Assembly: GCA_947247005.1 (NCBI GenBank)
Contig: OX365950.1
Location: 14,768,720-14,832,719, forward strand
Reading direction: 5' to 3'
Length of the DNA stretch: 64,000 nt
Source of the DNA: Spisula solida
Lineage: Eukaryota; Mollusca; Bivalvia; Venerida; Mactridae
The position numbers and the translations under genes were made by a program. The notes beneath the pieces are model-generated. The model searched no databases, was not told the origin of the DNA, and was given only the letters and a program-made list of their open reading frames with translations. Below are positions 11,719 through 23,353 of this stretch, in pieces (the stretch's first letter is position 1; every line of letters begins with the position of its first letter).

Positions 11719-12222
11719 CTTTTGGTGTCGTTTCGATAAGACTTTGTATATCACTTGAAAAATGCATTACCTTTCCAGCTACACAGGTTTCATCAAAACG
11801 ACACCACTAATATGTACTAAATAACGAAAATTAATTGCCATGAAATAATACTTTATATTTTTAACGTGTGTTTTAAGAAATATGACACTGCAATAAAATG
11901 TTTTAGACTACGGGAATAGAGCAAAACAACTGAAGGCCATAAAACGCTATATACAATGTACTAGTAAAACACAGCCAATACAGGGCTCGAACCAACAGTA
12001 TCGTGCTTACTAGGCAGACGCTCAACCGATTGAGCTAAACAGGCACACAGTATTATTTGTAATTCATATATTCTATGTGCATTGCTATAAAGGTTTTTTT
12101 ATTTTTTTTATTAACGATTTTTGGTGAATATCAGTGGTGTCGTACCGATAATAACTATGTCCCATGAAGATCATTTTATTTTATCTAAATACAAAGTTTT
12201 GTGGAAACGACACCAACACAAC
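11719..12222. mobile_element. Element with inverted GGTGTCGTTTC ends
   Basis: TTTTGGTGTCGTTTCGATAA near 11721 and, inverted, TTGTGGAAACGACACCAAC ending near 12217 form imperfect inverted repeats. Two further GTGTCGT copies lie inside (11795-11810 inverted, 12134 direct). It carries the tRNA-like module at 11976-12044. An unclassified MITE-like or composite element in the intron after TM3. Confidence 0.5.
11976..12044 (-). repeat. tRNA-like module (Thr-AGT-like), minus strand
   Basis: On the minus strand: TTTAGCTCAATCGGTTGAGC (A-box/D-arm), CTGCCTAGTAAGC (anticodon arm with AGT in the loop) and GGTTCGAGCCCTG (B-box/T-arm). Acceptor pairing is imperfect. Probably SINE-derived. Confidence 0.6.
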
Positions 12223-12804
12223 ATTATGTATTTGTAAAAATAATAATTTTACTATATACAACACTACTTCCGCCATTTTGAATCTTACCATGGGCCGCCA
12301 TCTTATTTAGATGACACCAGACCTTTACTGCGTAGATTGTAAAGATCCGGAACCAGACTAGTAAGTCTTTAATAGAGTTTTTATGGGTAACCAAATTTTC
12401 ATGGAAGGTTCTGCCACAACCTGGCCCCAATTTCACGAAAAAACGTAAGTTATTGCTCAGCTGAGATTGCTATTTTGTATTTATTATATGACTACAATTA
12501 TAGTCTTGTGATGTCAAATACTACCAGAAACTGTGTATTTATTGCTAAATAATGATTTTGAAGGTGAGTTTTGTATGAAATGCTCTTGGAAATATAACAG
12601 TAATGAACAATAAAGCACTTCGTACTTGAGCTTGTTATAACAGACTTAAGATTTTACTTTTAAAATTTGATTTTTATAACTTTAAAGCACTATTATCTGT
12701 AAAAGTCAGACTGATTATGCATTGCACTATTAAATTGACATCTAACTGTGATGAAACAAATTGTATTCAAATATACATTTGAGTCATTTAACCACCTAAA
12801 TATG
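12223..12804. other. Intronic sequence, nothing recognised
   Basis: Intron between the TM3 and EL2 exons. Only short inverted fragments such as GCCATTTTG / GCCGCCATC were seen. Confidence 0.4.
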
Positions 12805-13838
12805 TTTTTGTCGAGCCCGCTTGCGATGAGCGAGACTTAGTCTCCACTTTTGGTGTATGTGCGTGTCCGGACCATAACTTTGTTATGCTTTGACCAATCT
12901 TGCCTATATTTTGCATGAATGTTCATCTCCATGAGGAGGAGTGTCATGCCTAGGTACCTATCTCAAAGGTCAAGGTCACGGTTGGAGGTCAAAGGTCAAA
13001 TTGAAGCTTGTCCGGACCATAACTTTGTCATACATTGACCAATCTTTCTTATATTTGGCATGAATGTTAACCTCCATGAGGCGGAGTGTCATGCCTAACC
13101 CCTATCTCAAAGGTCAAGGTCACAGATGGAGGTAAAAGGTCAAATTGAAGCTTGTCTGGACCATAAGTTTGTCATACATTGACCAATCTTTCTTATATTT
13201 AGCATGAATGTTCACCTCTATGAGACGGAGTGTCTTGCCTAACCCCCAGGTTCCTATCTCAAAGGTCAAAGTCACAGTTAGAAGTCAAAGGTCAAATTGA
13301 AGCTTGTTGGGACCATAACTTTGTCATACACTGACCAATCTTTCTTATATTTGGCATGAATGTTCACCTCCATGAGGCGGAGTGTCATGCCCAACCCTAG
13401 GTTCCTATCTCAAAGGTCAAGGTCACCGTTGGAGGTCAAATGTTAAATTGAAGCTTGTCCGGAGCCTTACTTTGTCATACATCGACCATTCTTTCTTATA
13501 TTTGGCAAGAATGTTAAACTCTATGAGGCAGAGTGTCATGCCCAACCACCAGGTTCCTGTCTCAAAGGTCAAGGTCACAGATGGAGGTCAAAGGTCAATT
13601 GAAGCTTGTCCGGACCATAACTTTGTCATACATCGACCAATCTTTCTCATATTTGGCATGAATGTTAACCCCCATGAGGCAGAGTGCCATGTTCAACCCC
13701 CAGGTTCCTATCTCAAAGTTCAAGGTCACAGTTGGAGGTCAAAGGTCAAATTGAAGGCTAATTTAAGTTGTAGCCATTTTTCAACGTGTGCCGAGGCTCG
13801 ACATAATTTGCCGGAGGGCATGAATTTCTAGTTAAAAT
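12805..13838 (+). repeat. Dispersed element with ~147-bp internal tandem units (6 copies)
   Basis: Starts CGAGCCCGCTTGCGATGAGC and ends near CCGGAGGGCATGAATTTCTA. In between, CCGGACCATAACTTTGTCAT, TGACCAATCTTTCTTATATT, GGCATGAATGTTCACCTCCA and AAGGTCAAGGTCACAG recur every 145-150 bp, six times. This repeat style is widespread in molluscs. A 149-codon frame at 13382-13831 results from the periodicity. Confidence 0.9.
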
Positions 13839-14600
13839 AACAGTCTCAGCTGAGCAATAACAAGTTTTTACATGGAATTGGGGCCAGGAATCAAACTAGG
13901 GCTTGTATTTAAAAAGCATCCTTCTTGAGAACCTAAATATTTTGACTTAAGTTAAAATCTTGTGATGTGCATATTTTCTACAATTTGAAGAAAAAAAGTT
14001 TAAAATATTGGACATAATGTTGAGTTGGGTATATGAGGGCACACTGCTATGGCTAACAGAGTTAACAAACTCTTCATACCAGTCATGATTTGCATCCCTC
14101 TGCAACATTTTTAAAAATCAGAGCCATGAGGCTCCTTATTTGTGGGTATTATATGAAACCGTGTCTAAATTATTTTCAGCATTTATAGGACGTTGATCTG
14201 TTACAAGAACCACAGGCATCATTATTCTGCTTCAAATACATAAAGCAGAAAATCTGTTTTCCGAAGGTCTAAAATTGTTTGCTGACCAAATGATTGCTTT
14301 ACCAAATTAAGTTTTGTCCTCCCAGTATGTTATTATTCCAAGATGTTTTGTGCACTGGAGTGAAGTTTGTTTCAATGCAAATCATTCGCTTAATTATTCA
14401 ATAATGAACTGCTTATTTTGGTACTAAATATATATAGTTTCTACAAGTCTAGACATATTTGTCAAGTTTGTCATTAAGCAAAATACCAGTCTGGGCTACC
14501 AGATATATTTGTATTCAATTTGGTACTTTTTTCGAAAGTGCGTTTATTTCAAGAACAGTTTAGTTATGGTTATGAGAGTAAGTTCTTCAATAAGTTCAGT
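13839..14600. other. Intronic sequence, nothing recognised
   Basis: AT-rich intron sequence without repeat or exon that I can identify. Confidence 0.4.
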
Positions 14601-14845
14601 ATCCTGTTAGTGCCATGTCCAATATCGTCCATCGTCTGTCGGCCCCTAAACTCGACACATGACAATGAGTTACCGCATTGGGATAAAGCTACATGATAGG
14701 CGACAATGCAATATGACATTGCAACAACGCGATACAACATTTTGTCAAGATGCTGTGATGTCGCATCACACTGTTTTCCATCATACCGTATTGTCATGCG
14801 CTGTTAAAATCACATCATCACAAGGTTTTACGGACTCATAGGAGA
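14601..14845. repeat. Short-period palindromic element (relative of 54.5 kb)
   Basis: Begins ATCCTGTTAGTGCCATGTCC and continues with a mosaic of GACAATG, ATGACATTG, GCGATAC and TGTCATGC motifs in both orientations. The element at 54.5 kb opens with the same ATCCTGTTAGTGCCAT and is likewise filled with short palindromic motifs. Confidence 0.55.
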
Positions 14846-14956
14846 CACAAGACGAAATTCAATGTCCTATTGCATTGTATTGAAAAGAAGGGCTTATAGA
14901 AAGCTAGGGAGAGAATATCAACTCATGCCAATCCACTGAGAGTCTGAGAATACTTT

Positions 14957-15202
14957 GCTGGCTTAGAATGAGAAGGTCGTAATTGTTACATACGACCTTA
15001 TAAGACTCATGCATATTTGATCCCTGCATCACAAGGTGCTTCTTATGAGCCTATTTTCATGGAATCGCGGCAGGTTATGTTGACCAAACTGGAGTTGAAA
15101 AAGCTTGTTTTTCCTTCAGTGAAGAGTATAGTATTCAGACAGTTTTGTCTTGTTTTTTCAAGATAGCGTTTTTGTACTTGCGACCTTCTCATTCTAAGCC
15201 AG
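14957..15202. mobile_element. Small MITE with perfect 22-bp inverted ends
   Basis: CTGGCTTAGAATGAGAAGGT(CG) at the left and its exact reverse complement ending in TTCTAAGCCAG at the right bracket 246 bp. No target duplication longer than 2-3 bp was convincing. A further partial inverted copy (CGTAATTGTTACATACGACC) follows the left end. Confidence 0.75.
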
Positions 15203-15323
15203 AGACTTGTTTAAAAAAATGGTCATTTAAATATTATGACTGACTTTGGTGTGCTTATATAACATTGCACTTAATTTCTTTTGGCTTTATTTTGTGATAG
15301 TTATCATATTTAATCTTTTCCAG

Positions 15324-15447
15324 TTGAAGACAGTCCGCTACTGGACAAGCTCTACCTCATTAACACAAGTCTACCTCAATCAGATATGTTTGCCGGAGTG
15401 AAATGCCAACATTCCGTACAATATACAGGGGCCATCCAATATTTCTA
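15324..15447 (+). CDS. SLC6 transporter gene 1, exon with extracellular loop 2
   Basis: Acceptor TTTTCCAG at 15323, first available donor TTTCTA|GTAAGT at 15448; entry phase 1, exit phase 2. Encodes the large extracellular loop between TM3 and TM4: VEDSPLLDKL, a NTS sequon, SDMFAG, VKCQHS and TGAIQYF. With the preceding exon it carries two N-glycosylation sequons but only one cysteine, so the loop-2 disulfide typical of SLC6 proteins is absent. Joined to the next exon it reads QYFYSDVLEIS, matching the usual 'FY..VL.IS' approach to TM4. The last 29 bp, including the donor, are amplified into the array downstream. Any failure to splice at the first donor hits TAG at the junction, so only this donor gives the long protein. 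Confidence 0.86.
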
Positions 15448-18298
15448 GTAAGTACAGTATACAGGGGCCATCCAATATTTCTAGTAAGTACAGTATACAG
15501 GGGCCATCCAATATTTCTAGTAAGTACAATATACAGGGGCCATCCAATATTTCTAGTAAGTACAGTATACAGGGGCCATCCAATATTTCTAGTAAGTACA
15601 GTATACAGGGGCCATCCAATATTTCTAGTAAGTACAGTATACAGGGGCCATCCAATATTTCTAGTAAGTACAATATACAGGGGCCATCCAATATTTCTAG
15701 TAAGTACAGTATACAGGGGCTATCCAATATTTCGTATACAGGGGCCATCCAATATTTCTAGTAAGTACAGTATACAGGGGCCATCCAATATTTCTAGTAA
15801 GTACAATATACAGGGACCATCCAATATTTCTAGTAAGCACAATATACAGGGGCCATCCAATATTTCGTATACAGGGGCCATCCAATATTTCTAGTAAGTA
15901 CAGTATACAGGGGCCATCCAATATTTCTAGTAAGTACAATATACTGGGACCATCCAATATTTCTAGTAAGTACAGTATACAGGGGCCATCCAATATTTCT
16001 AGTAAGTACAGTATACAGGGGCCATCCAATATTTCTAGTAAGTACAATATACAGGGACCATCCAATATTTCTAGTAAGTACAATATACAGGGGCCAGCCA
16101 ATATTTCGTATACAGGGGCCATCCAATATTTCTAGTAAGTACAGTATACAGGGGCCATCCAATATTTCTAGTAAGTACAATATACAGGGGCCATCCAATA
16201 TTTCTAGTAAGTACAATATACTGGGGCCATCCAATATTTCGTATACAGGGGCCATCCAATATTTCTAGTAAGTACAGTATACAGGGGCCATCCAATATTT
16301 CTAGTAAGTACAATATACAGGGGCCATCCAATATTTCGTATACAGGGGCCATCCAATATTTCTAGTAAGTACAATATACAGGGACCATCCAATATTTCTA
16401 GTAAGTACAATATACAGGGGCCATCCAATATTTCTAGTAAGTACAATATACAGGGGCCATCCAATATTTCTAGTAAGAACAGTATACAGGGGCCATCCAA
16501 TATTTCTAGTAAGTACAGTATACAGGGGCCATCCAATATTTCTAGTAAGAACAGTATACAGGGGCCATCCAATATTTCTAGTAAGTACAATATACAGGGA
16601 CCATCCAATATTTCTAGTAAGTACAGTATACAGGGACCATCCAATATTTCTAGTAAGTACAATATACAGGGGCCATCCAATATTTCGTATACAGGGGCCA
16701 TCAAATATTTCTAGTAAGTACAATATACAGGGGCCATCAAATATTTCTAGTAAGTACAGTATACAGGGGCCATCCAATATTTCTAGTAAGTACAATATAC
16801 AGGGGCCATCCAATATTTCGTATACAGGGGCCATCCAATATTTCTAGTAAGTACAGTATACAGGGGCCATCCAATATTTCTAGTAAGTACAATATACAGG
16901 GGCCATCCAATATTTCGTATACAGGGGCCATCCAATATTTCTAGTAAGTACAATATACAGGGGCCATCCAATATTTCTAGTAAGTACAGTATACAGGGGC
17001 CATCCAATATTTCTAGTAAGTACAATATACAGGGGCCATCCAATATTTCTAGTAAGTACAGTATACAGGGGCCATCCAATATTTCTAGTAAGTACAATAT
17101 ACAGGGGCCATCCATTATTTCTAGTAAGTACAATATACAGGGGCCATCCAATATTTCGTATACAGGGGCCATCCAATATTTCTAGTAAGTACAGTATATA
17201 GGGACCATCCAATATTTCTAGTAAGTACAATATACAGGGGCCATCCAATATTTCTAGTAAGTACAATATACAGGGGCCATCCAATATTTCTAGTAAGAAC
17301 AGTATACAGGGGCCATCCAATATTTCTAGTAAGAACAGTATACAGGGGCCATCCAATATTTCTAGTAAGTACAGTATACAGGGACCATCCAATATTTCTA
17401 GTAAGTACAATATACAGGGGCCATCCAATATTTCGTATACAGGGGCCATCAACTATTTCTAGTAAGTACAATATACAGGGGCCATCAAATATTTCTAGTA
17501 AGTACAATATACTGGGACCATCCAATATTTCTAGTAAGTACAGTATACAGGGGCCATCCAATATTTCTAGTAAGTACAATATACAGGGGCCATCCAATAT
17601 TTCGTATACAGGGGCCATCCAATATTTCTAGTAAGTACAGTATACAGGGGCCATCCAATATTTCTAGTAAGTACAATATACAGGGGCCATCCAATATTAT
17701 GTATACAGGGGCCATCCAATATTTCTAGTAAGTACAATATACAGGGCCATCCAATATTTCTAGTAAGTACAATATACAGGGGCCATCCAATATTTCTAGT
17801 AAGTACAATATACAGGGGCCATCCAATATTTCTAGTAAGTACAATATACAGGGGCCATCCAATATTATGTATACAGGGGCCATCCAATATTTCTAGTAAG
17901 TACAGTATACAGGGACCATCCAATATTTCTAGTAAGTACAATATACAGGGCCATCCAATATTTCTAGTAAGTACAATATACAGGGGCCATCCAATATTTC
18001 TAGTAAGTACAATATACAGGGGTCATTCAATATTTCTAGTAAGTACATTATACAGGGACCATCCAATATTTCTAGTAAGTACAATATACAGGGGCCATCC
18101 AATATTTCTAGTAAGTACAATATACAGGGGCCATCTAATATTTCTAGTAAGTACATTATACAGGGGCCATCCATTATTTCTAGTAAGTACATTATACAGG
18201 GGCCATCCATTATTTCTAGTAAGTACAATATACAGGCACCATCCAATATTTCTAGTAAGTACATTATACAGGGACCATCCAATATTTCTAGTAAGTAC
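15419..18298 (+). repeat. EL2-exon donor array, 36-bp unit, ~80 copies
   Basis: The unit is made of exon-derived GGGCCATCCAATATTTCTA followed by intron-derived GTAAGTACAGTATACAG. Each copy therefore contains a strong donor (A|GTAAGT) and a possible acceptor (TATACAG|GG). A shorter 23-bp variant lacking the GTAAGTAC part (AATATTTCGTATACAG) recurs about a dozen times at semi-regular intervals (for example 15730, 15865, 16105, 16240, 16337), showing higher-order duplication. Because 36 is a multiple of 3, long open frames arise in several frames on both strands; these are artefacts. Confidence 0.97.
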
Positions 18299-20778
18299 AC
18301 TTATACTTCAAATTGATTAAAATGAAACCTGGGAAGTATTGACTTTTTAGCCTAATGGGTTGACTGGGAATGTTGACATGGAATGTTGCTTTAACAGCAT
18401 CATTGGCTGACCACCACTGATTCAGTGGACTTGTCAATAGTAGAAATATTTGCTTTGTGCTTTTAATTCAAATGTGTTCACACAAAGAATTAAATGACTG
18501 TTGAGACAAAAGTTTGGCATATTTGTTTGATAACTTATTGTAAACAAATTACCAATGCTACCTACAGGTAACTGTATCGCTGATAAAAAGTAAAATAAAA
18601 TATTTTATAAAATTTATGTTATCTTAGATTATTCTTAGTCTAAGATATTATAAATTTTATAAAAAAAAATTGTTTGTATGATATAGTGACTTGTAATGCT
18701 ACCTTACTTAATGTACATAAATTATACAAGGAGATGACCCAAAACCAAAAAGCTTCTGATTTCATCTCTAAGGATTTTCAACAATGTATATAATACTATA
18801 TTATGTATGAAATGTGTGTATAATGTGTTTAAATTATTGTTTGAAATAAATTTTTTTGGCTGATTGACACAACAGACATCATAATTTTTCTTGTGACTCC
18901 CATAGAGACTCGTGTCAAGATTACATTTATTAACTCATGCAACCACTAGCACTGTTTAACTGTGAATGTATGCATGTATTGAATTAAGTTTGCTACTTGT
19001 AAAATACATGCCAGATCTCCTGCATTTGAAACTCTACTCACACATGATCAGAGGCAAATCAATCAAATCTCACGCATTTCTTGGACACAATGGAATCTTA
19101 CATTTTTTGGTTACAAATTATGAAAATGATCACAAATATTAGTGTAAATTACTTCATGAAGCATGCATGGTATTGTCATAAAGGTAAAATAAGTGAAAGC
19201 TGCATTATTAAAATTTATGTGTGAAGTTTGAGCAAGAAAAATCTCCCTCATTTTAAAGAAATCTCATGCATTTCCATCACCAATCTCAAACAAAAGGTTA
19301 TGAGAAACATAGCATGTATGTTGTAGGATCATAATAGACATAAATTTAACATCAAGGTTTATTTTCTTAATGTAATCTTTTAGGCTCATACTTTACCTGA
19401 CTGCATGTACAGTGATGCTGCTTATGATGTTTTAATGAGATAAAAGCTCAACATGCAAATGGGTTCAAATAACAAAGATTCTCCTGTATAATTATATTAC
19501 GTATTACGTCATATAGTTACATTTTTTGTTGATTTACAATAGAGATTGTTGTACAATTATGGTTTACTGGAGTACAGCATATTGTTGGCCAAGGTGTAGC
19601 AATACCGTGCGACTTTGGGCTACAGGTCCAAGACGAAATTTGCTTCACTTCGCAAACAAAAATAGCCATAAGTGTTTTGATTCTATACTGATTTCTATGA
19701 AGTATACACCACACTAAGTGGAAAACTATTTGATTTCCACAAAATATAAGATCAGCTGGGTCGATTTTACCAGCCCATGTGAAACCTGTATGTGATTGGT
19801 CTACAGTTTCAAGCCTCTTCCAAGGTTTCACACTGTACCCCCAAAACTAAAAATCGTGAATATATCCGTCCCTGATTTTACATCATGAGTAATCTGTTTA
19901 TAATTGAGTTCCAGTGCATTTAGCATTTCAAATGAAGATGGAAATATATTAAATGTGAACAGCAAACAAGATTAATTTTGATTGTGTAAGTTTATGAGGG
20001 TTAATGGAAAGTACAGCACCTATAACATATGTTACAGCAGTCTGTATCTTATCAATGATCTGCTTCTTATCACTGACTGCATCTTTCGACAGGTGTCATT
20101 TAGCTTTAAATTTAAAGTATACTGTTCAAGCATATATTTTCCCAAGGTGCTAAATTCTCGAATTTGATGTTCTGAAGAAAGGTTTTTAATGATTTTTACA
20201 CTTCAGAAATAAATAACTAATATCTGTCTGTGTTTTAATGCTGTTATTAAAGTTCACGACTGTATTTTGCGAACTTATCGAATAAAACGAAAATTAATCC
20301 CTCTCAAAAATATATGACAATACAGTATACCTAATTATCTTTATCAAGGATTGCTTGTGTGGCTGCTTCATAAAATCAAATCCAAAGATTCTTGTCTATT
20401 TTTTTTCAAAACTTATAGATTTTATATGTTCTGTTTGTATAATTAGTCTTTTGATTAGTAATTGTTAATTACTATTGTTAATTACTGTTGTTAATTACTA
20501 TTGTTAATTCCGCTTTACAAGTTATAATTAACCAAGTGATAACAGCTCAAGTGCCAATTTGTTGATATATTTAGTATACAGACAAACATGTACTAATTGA
20601 CACTTGAATTAAAGAAACCACCTGTCTATTAAGCAGCAATACTATAATATATTTGTTCTAGAACTAATCAGTTACTATCATTTTAACCTGTTCAAATCAA
20701 CAATCTCTTTACAACCACCAACATAGTGTTTACCAAAGGGTTTTGCTTAAGAGAAGTTGTATTGTATATGAATGTATT
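18299..20778. other. Intron between EL2 and TM4 exons; no gene
   Basis: AT-rich. Holds the hairpin at 18600-18668 and a 16-bp tandem (TTGTTAATTACTA) x4 at about 20455-20512. The minus-strand 104-codon frame at 19517-19831 matches nothing known and is treated as chance or an unclassified repeat. Confidence 0.5.
18600..18668. repeat. AT-rich inverted repeat (hairpin)
   Basis: TTTATAAAATTTATGTTATC...TCTTAGA and the nearly exact complement TCTAAGATATTATAAATTTT form about 25-bp arms around a 10-nt loop. Confidence 0.8.
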
Positions 20779-20779
20779 A

Positions 20780-20901
20780 CTGTCAGATCTCGATATAACA
20801 ACACCCAATATACATGTACAGACAAATTCATTATATTGACATATAAAACGCTCTTTGTATCCAATCTTTAAAGCAAACAGTGTCGTATCGAGACCTGACT
20901 G
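20780..20901. mobile_element. Short MITE with pogo-like ends, TA-flanked
   Basis: Left end CTGTCAGATCTCGATATAAC; reverse complement of right end CAGTCAGGTCTCGATACGAC. TA on both sides (20778-20779, 20902-20903). A solitary related end (AATGAGACCTGACTG) occurs at 25980-25996. Confidence 0.7.
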
Positions 20902-20916
20902 TATTACTATGTGTAC

Positions 20917-21975
20917 ATCTTATGTACTAGAGATATCTGCTACAGTAGATGAGATAGGCTACCCTGTATGGTATATCTCCCTCTGTCCTCTGTTTTAGTT
21001 CTGATGTATTAGAGATATCTGCTACAGTAATGAGATAGGCTACCATGTATGGTATATCTCCCTCTGTCCTCTGTTTTAGTTCTGATGTATTAGAGATATC
21101 TGCTACAGTAGATGAGATAGGATATCCTGTATGGTATATCTCCCTCTGTCCTCTGTTTTAGTTCTTATGTATTAGAGATATCTGCTACAGTAGATTAGAT
21201 AGGCTACCCTGTATGGTAAATCTCCCTCTGTCCTCTGTTTTAGTTCTGATGTATTAGAGATATCTGCTACAGTAATGAGATAGGCTACCATGTATGGTAT
21301 ATCTCCCTCTGTCCTCTGTTTTAGTTCTGATGTATTAGAGATATCTGCTACAGTAGATGAGATAGGATATCCTGTATGGTATATCTCCCTCTGTTCTCTG
21401 TTTCAGTTCTGATGTACTAGAGATATCTGCTACAGTAGATGAGATAGGCTACCCTGTAAGGTATATCTCCCTCTGTCCTCTGTTTTAGTTCTGATGTATT
21501 AGAGATATCTGCTACAGTAGATGAGATAGGCTACCCGGTATGGTATATCTCCCTCTGTTTCCTGTTTCAGTTCTGATGTACTAGAGATATCTGCTACAAT
21601 AGATGAAATAGGCTACCCTGTATGGTATATCTCCCTCTGTTCTCTGTTTCAGTTCTGATGTACTAGAGATATCTGCTACAGTAGATGAGATAGGGTACCC
21701 TGTATGTTATATCTCCCTCTGTTCTCTGTTTCAGTTCTGATGTACTAGAGATATCTGCTACAGTAGATGAGATAGGATATCCTGTATGGTATATCTCCCT
21801 CTGTTCTCTGTTTCAGTTCTGATGTACTAGAGATATCTGCTACAGTAGATGAGATAGGCTACCCTGTATGTTATATCTCCCTCTACTCTCTGTTTCAGTT
21901 CTGATGTACTAGAGATATCTGCTACAGTAGATGAGATAGGGTACCCTGTATGGTATATCTCCCTCTGTTTCCTGT
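20917..21975 (+). repeat. TM4-exon acceptor array, ~82-bp unit, 13 copies
   Basis: Each unit holds the intron end (CCTCTGTTTTAG or TCTCTGTTTCAG) and the first ~65 bp of the TM4 exon (TTCTGATGTACTAGAGATAT ... TCTCCCTCTGT). Copies on the left mostly end in TAG acceptors, those nearer the exon in CAG. Some copies have lost the GATGAGATA spacing (GTAATGAGATA), and these occur at a regular distance, so groups of three units were duplicated. The last copy is the functional exon. Confidence 0.95.
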
Positions 21976-22031
21976 TTGCCTGGGTATGTGTGTATGTCTG
22001 CCTTATATATGGACCCAGCTCTGTCGGCAAA
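21899..22031 (+). CDS. SLC6 transporter gene 1, exon with TM4
   Basis: Acceptor CTGTTTCAG at 21898, donor AAA|GTAAGT at 22032; entry phase 2, exit phase 0. Encodes (Y)SDVLEISATVDEIGYP followed by TM4 with WYISLCFLFAWVCVYVCL and a short cytosolic loop ending in SSVGK. 'VLEIS', the small-residue turn, 'W.LCL..AW' and the closing 'GK' are family landmarks directly preceding TM5. The second-last acceptor would add 82 bp and shift the frame, so the exon-proximal one is used here. Confidence 0.92.
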
Positions 22032-22361
22032 GTAAGTCTTTGTTCATTGATCTGGTAGACCAGTTTTAAATATTTGTGTAAGACAAAGTCCTGTAAATGT
22101 TTTATTAGATTATCATCAATGTATTTAGAGTGTCCTCTTTGAGTCCGGGGTTCGATACTATGCTGTGACAAATCAACGATGTTAAAAAATGGTGCTGGTA
22201 TATGTCACTTACTTAAAGTAAATTCGACTGACCAGTGGGGCTATAATCGGACAAAGATAAATTGGCCGGGCTATAAATAGTACCAGAACATAAACATGTT
22301 TTGTTTACCTTTTACACCTGAAGTAAACTAATAAGGTGTATTAATACAACCATAAAAGCAA

Positions 22362-22446
22362 TCAGGAAATAGCTCAGTAAGTAAAGCGCAAGGTCCAGTC
22401 GCAGCAATGGTATGTTTTAGTATGCGGGAGTTCGAATCCCACTCAT
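22362..22446 (+). repeat. tRNA-like module with long variable arm
   Basis: ATAGCTCAGTAAGTAAAGCG (A-box) and GAGTTCGAATCCCACTC (B-box) separated by an extended segment, as in Ser/Leu-type tRNAs. Pairing at the acceptor is poor and a poly-T run (Pol III terminator) follows at 22447. Confidence 0.55.
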
Positions 22447-22567
22447 TTTTTTTTTCTAATAGAAGATAATTTGTTTATTCTGTTTATATTTTTCATTGTT
22501 GTTTTCGTTTTATCTTTTGTAATTCAAAAGTGTTGAAAAAATAAAAAATGATAAAAAAATAAAGACG

Positions 22568-22662
22568 ATAAATGGATTCGAACCTGCATACAAAAGTAAC
22601 ATACAAGTACCTGGTAAATCATCTCTAGGCTGACGCGTTACCACTGAGCTACAGGGGCTATT
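22568..22662 (-). repeat. tRNA-like module with long variable arm, minus strand
   Basis: Minus strand reads GTAGCTCAGTGGTAACGCGT, a long variable arm, and GGTTCGAATCCATTTATC. It opposes the module at 22362-22446. Confidence 0.55.
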
Positions 22663-23160
22663 GGACAAGTGATTTGTCCCATTATCATGTTTACCAAATT
22701 TCAAGTTAATTAGTTGTGAAAGTCACCCATGTGTTTATTTACTATTGCTAAATTTAGCCCGGCCAATTTAAGTTTGTCCAACTATAACACAATGATAAAT
22801 TTCATGTAAACATCCAAGGGAAACAACTGTTGCATGAATTGTGTGTATATTTGCTGACTATTCTCCCTTTCTTCAAAATGTGCTGAAATTTTATTATATG
22901 ATAAAAGTACCTTAAAATAATAATATCAATTAGATTATTTGATAAAAAGTTCTTACACGAGCAAGATGTGTAAAGTTTAGATGTCAAAACAGTATGGTAC
23001 TTTTTATTATTATTGGTGATTCTGTATCGGCTGAAGTTTGTTTCATATTACATGTACGTTGCTTGTACTTATCTGGCTATAAAAATATGTGTTAACTACT
23101 AAGTTATTAATTAGTTCAGAGTCTTATATCATGAGGTCTCTGAACTTCTCACAGTTTATA

Positions 23161-23240
23161 TATGGTGCCATAGTGGTAGAACAGGTAATGTTTTTGACTA
23201 CATATTGAGAAGTCTCTGGTTCGAATCTTGGCCGGAGCAC
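23161..23240 (+). repeat. tRNA-like module
   Basis: GTGCCATAGTGGTAGAACAG (A-box-like) and CTCTGGTTCGAATCTTGGCC (B-box) in tRNA order; decayed. Confidence 0.5.
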
Positions 23241-23353
23241 TTGGTCATTTCTGAAACACTTTTCTGTGCTTCCCACCAAACTAGAGATGAACTGGTTGGT
23301 AACCAAGAGATAGTCTTCTGTTTATCATTGCTATACATTGGGCATGTTAAACG

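Larger units (their letters stand above)
22240..22788. mobile_element. TIR element carrying two convergent tRNA-like modules
   Basis: Left end contains ATAATCGGACAAAGATAAAT then TGGCCGGGCT; the right end is its imperfect complement (AGCCCGGCCAATTTAAGTTT then GTCCAACTATAAC). Arms are about 33 bp. Inside are a plus-strand and a minus-strand tRNA-like module facing each other. Lies about 200 bp after the TM4 exon donor. Confidence 0.75.

Noticed and set aside
13382..13831. 149-codon frame
   Set aside because: Lies wholly within the ~147-bp tandem units of a dispersed repeat; the repeated peptide follows the repeat period.
15419..18298. CRISPR-like array
   Set aside because: Units are contiguous with no unique spacers, and the sequence is clearly eukaryotic.
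15380..18300. Many overlapping open frames of 60-190 codons on both strands encoding ILDGPCILYLLE-type repeats
   Set aside because: The 36-bp unit is a multiple of 3 and lacks stops in some frames; the frames encode only the array and change partners wherever the short variant occurs.
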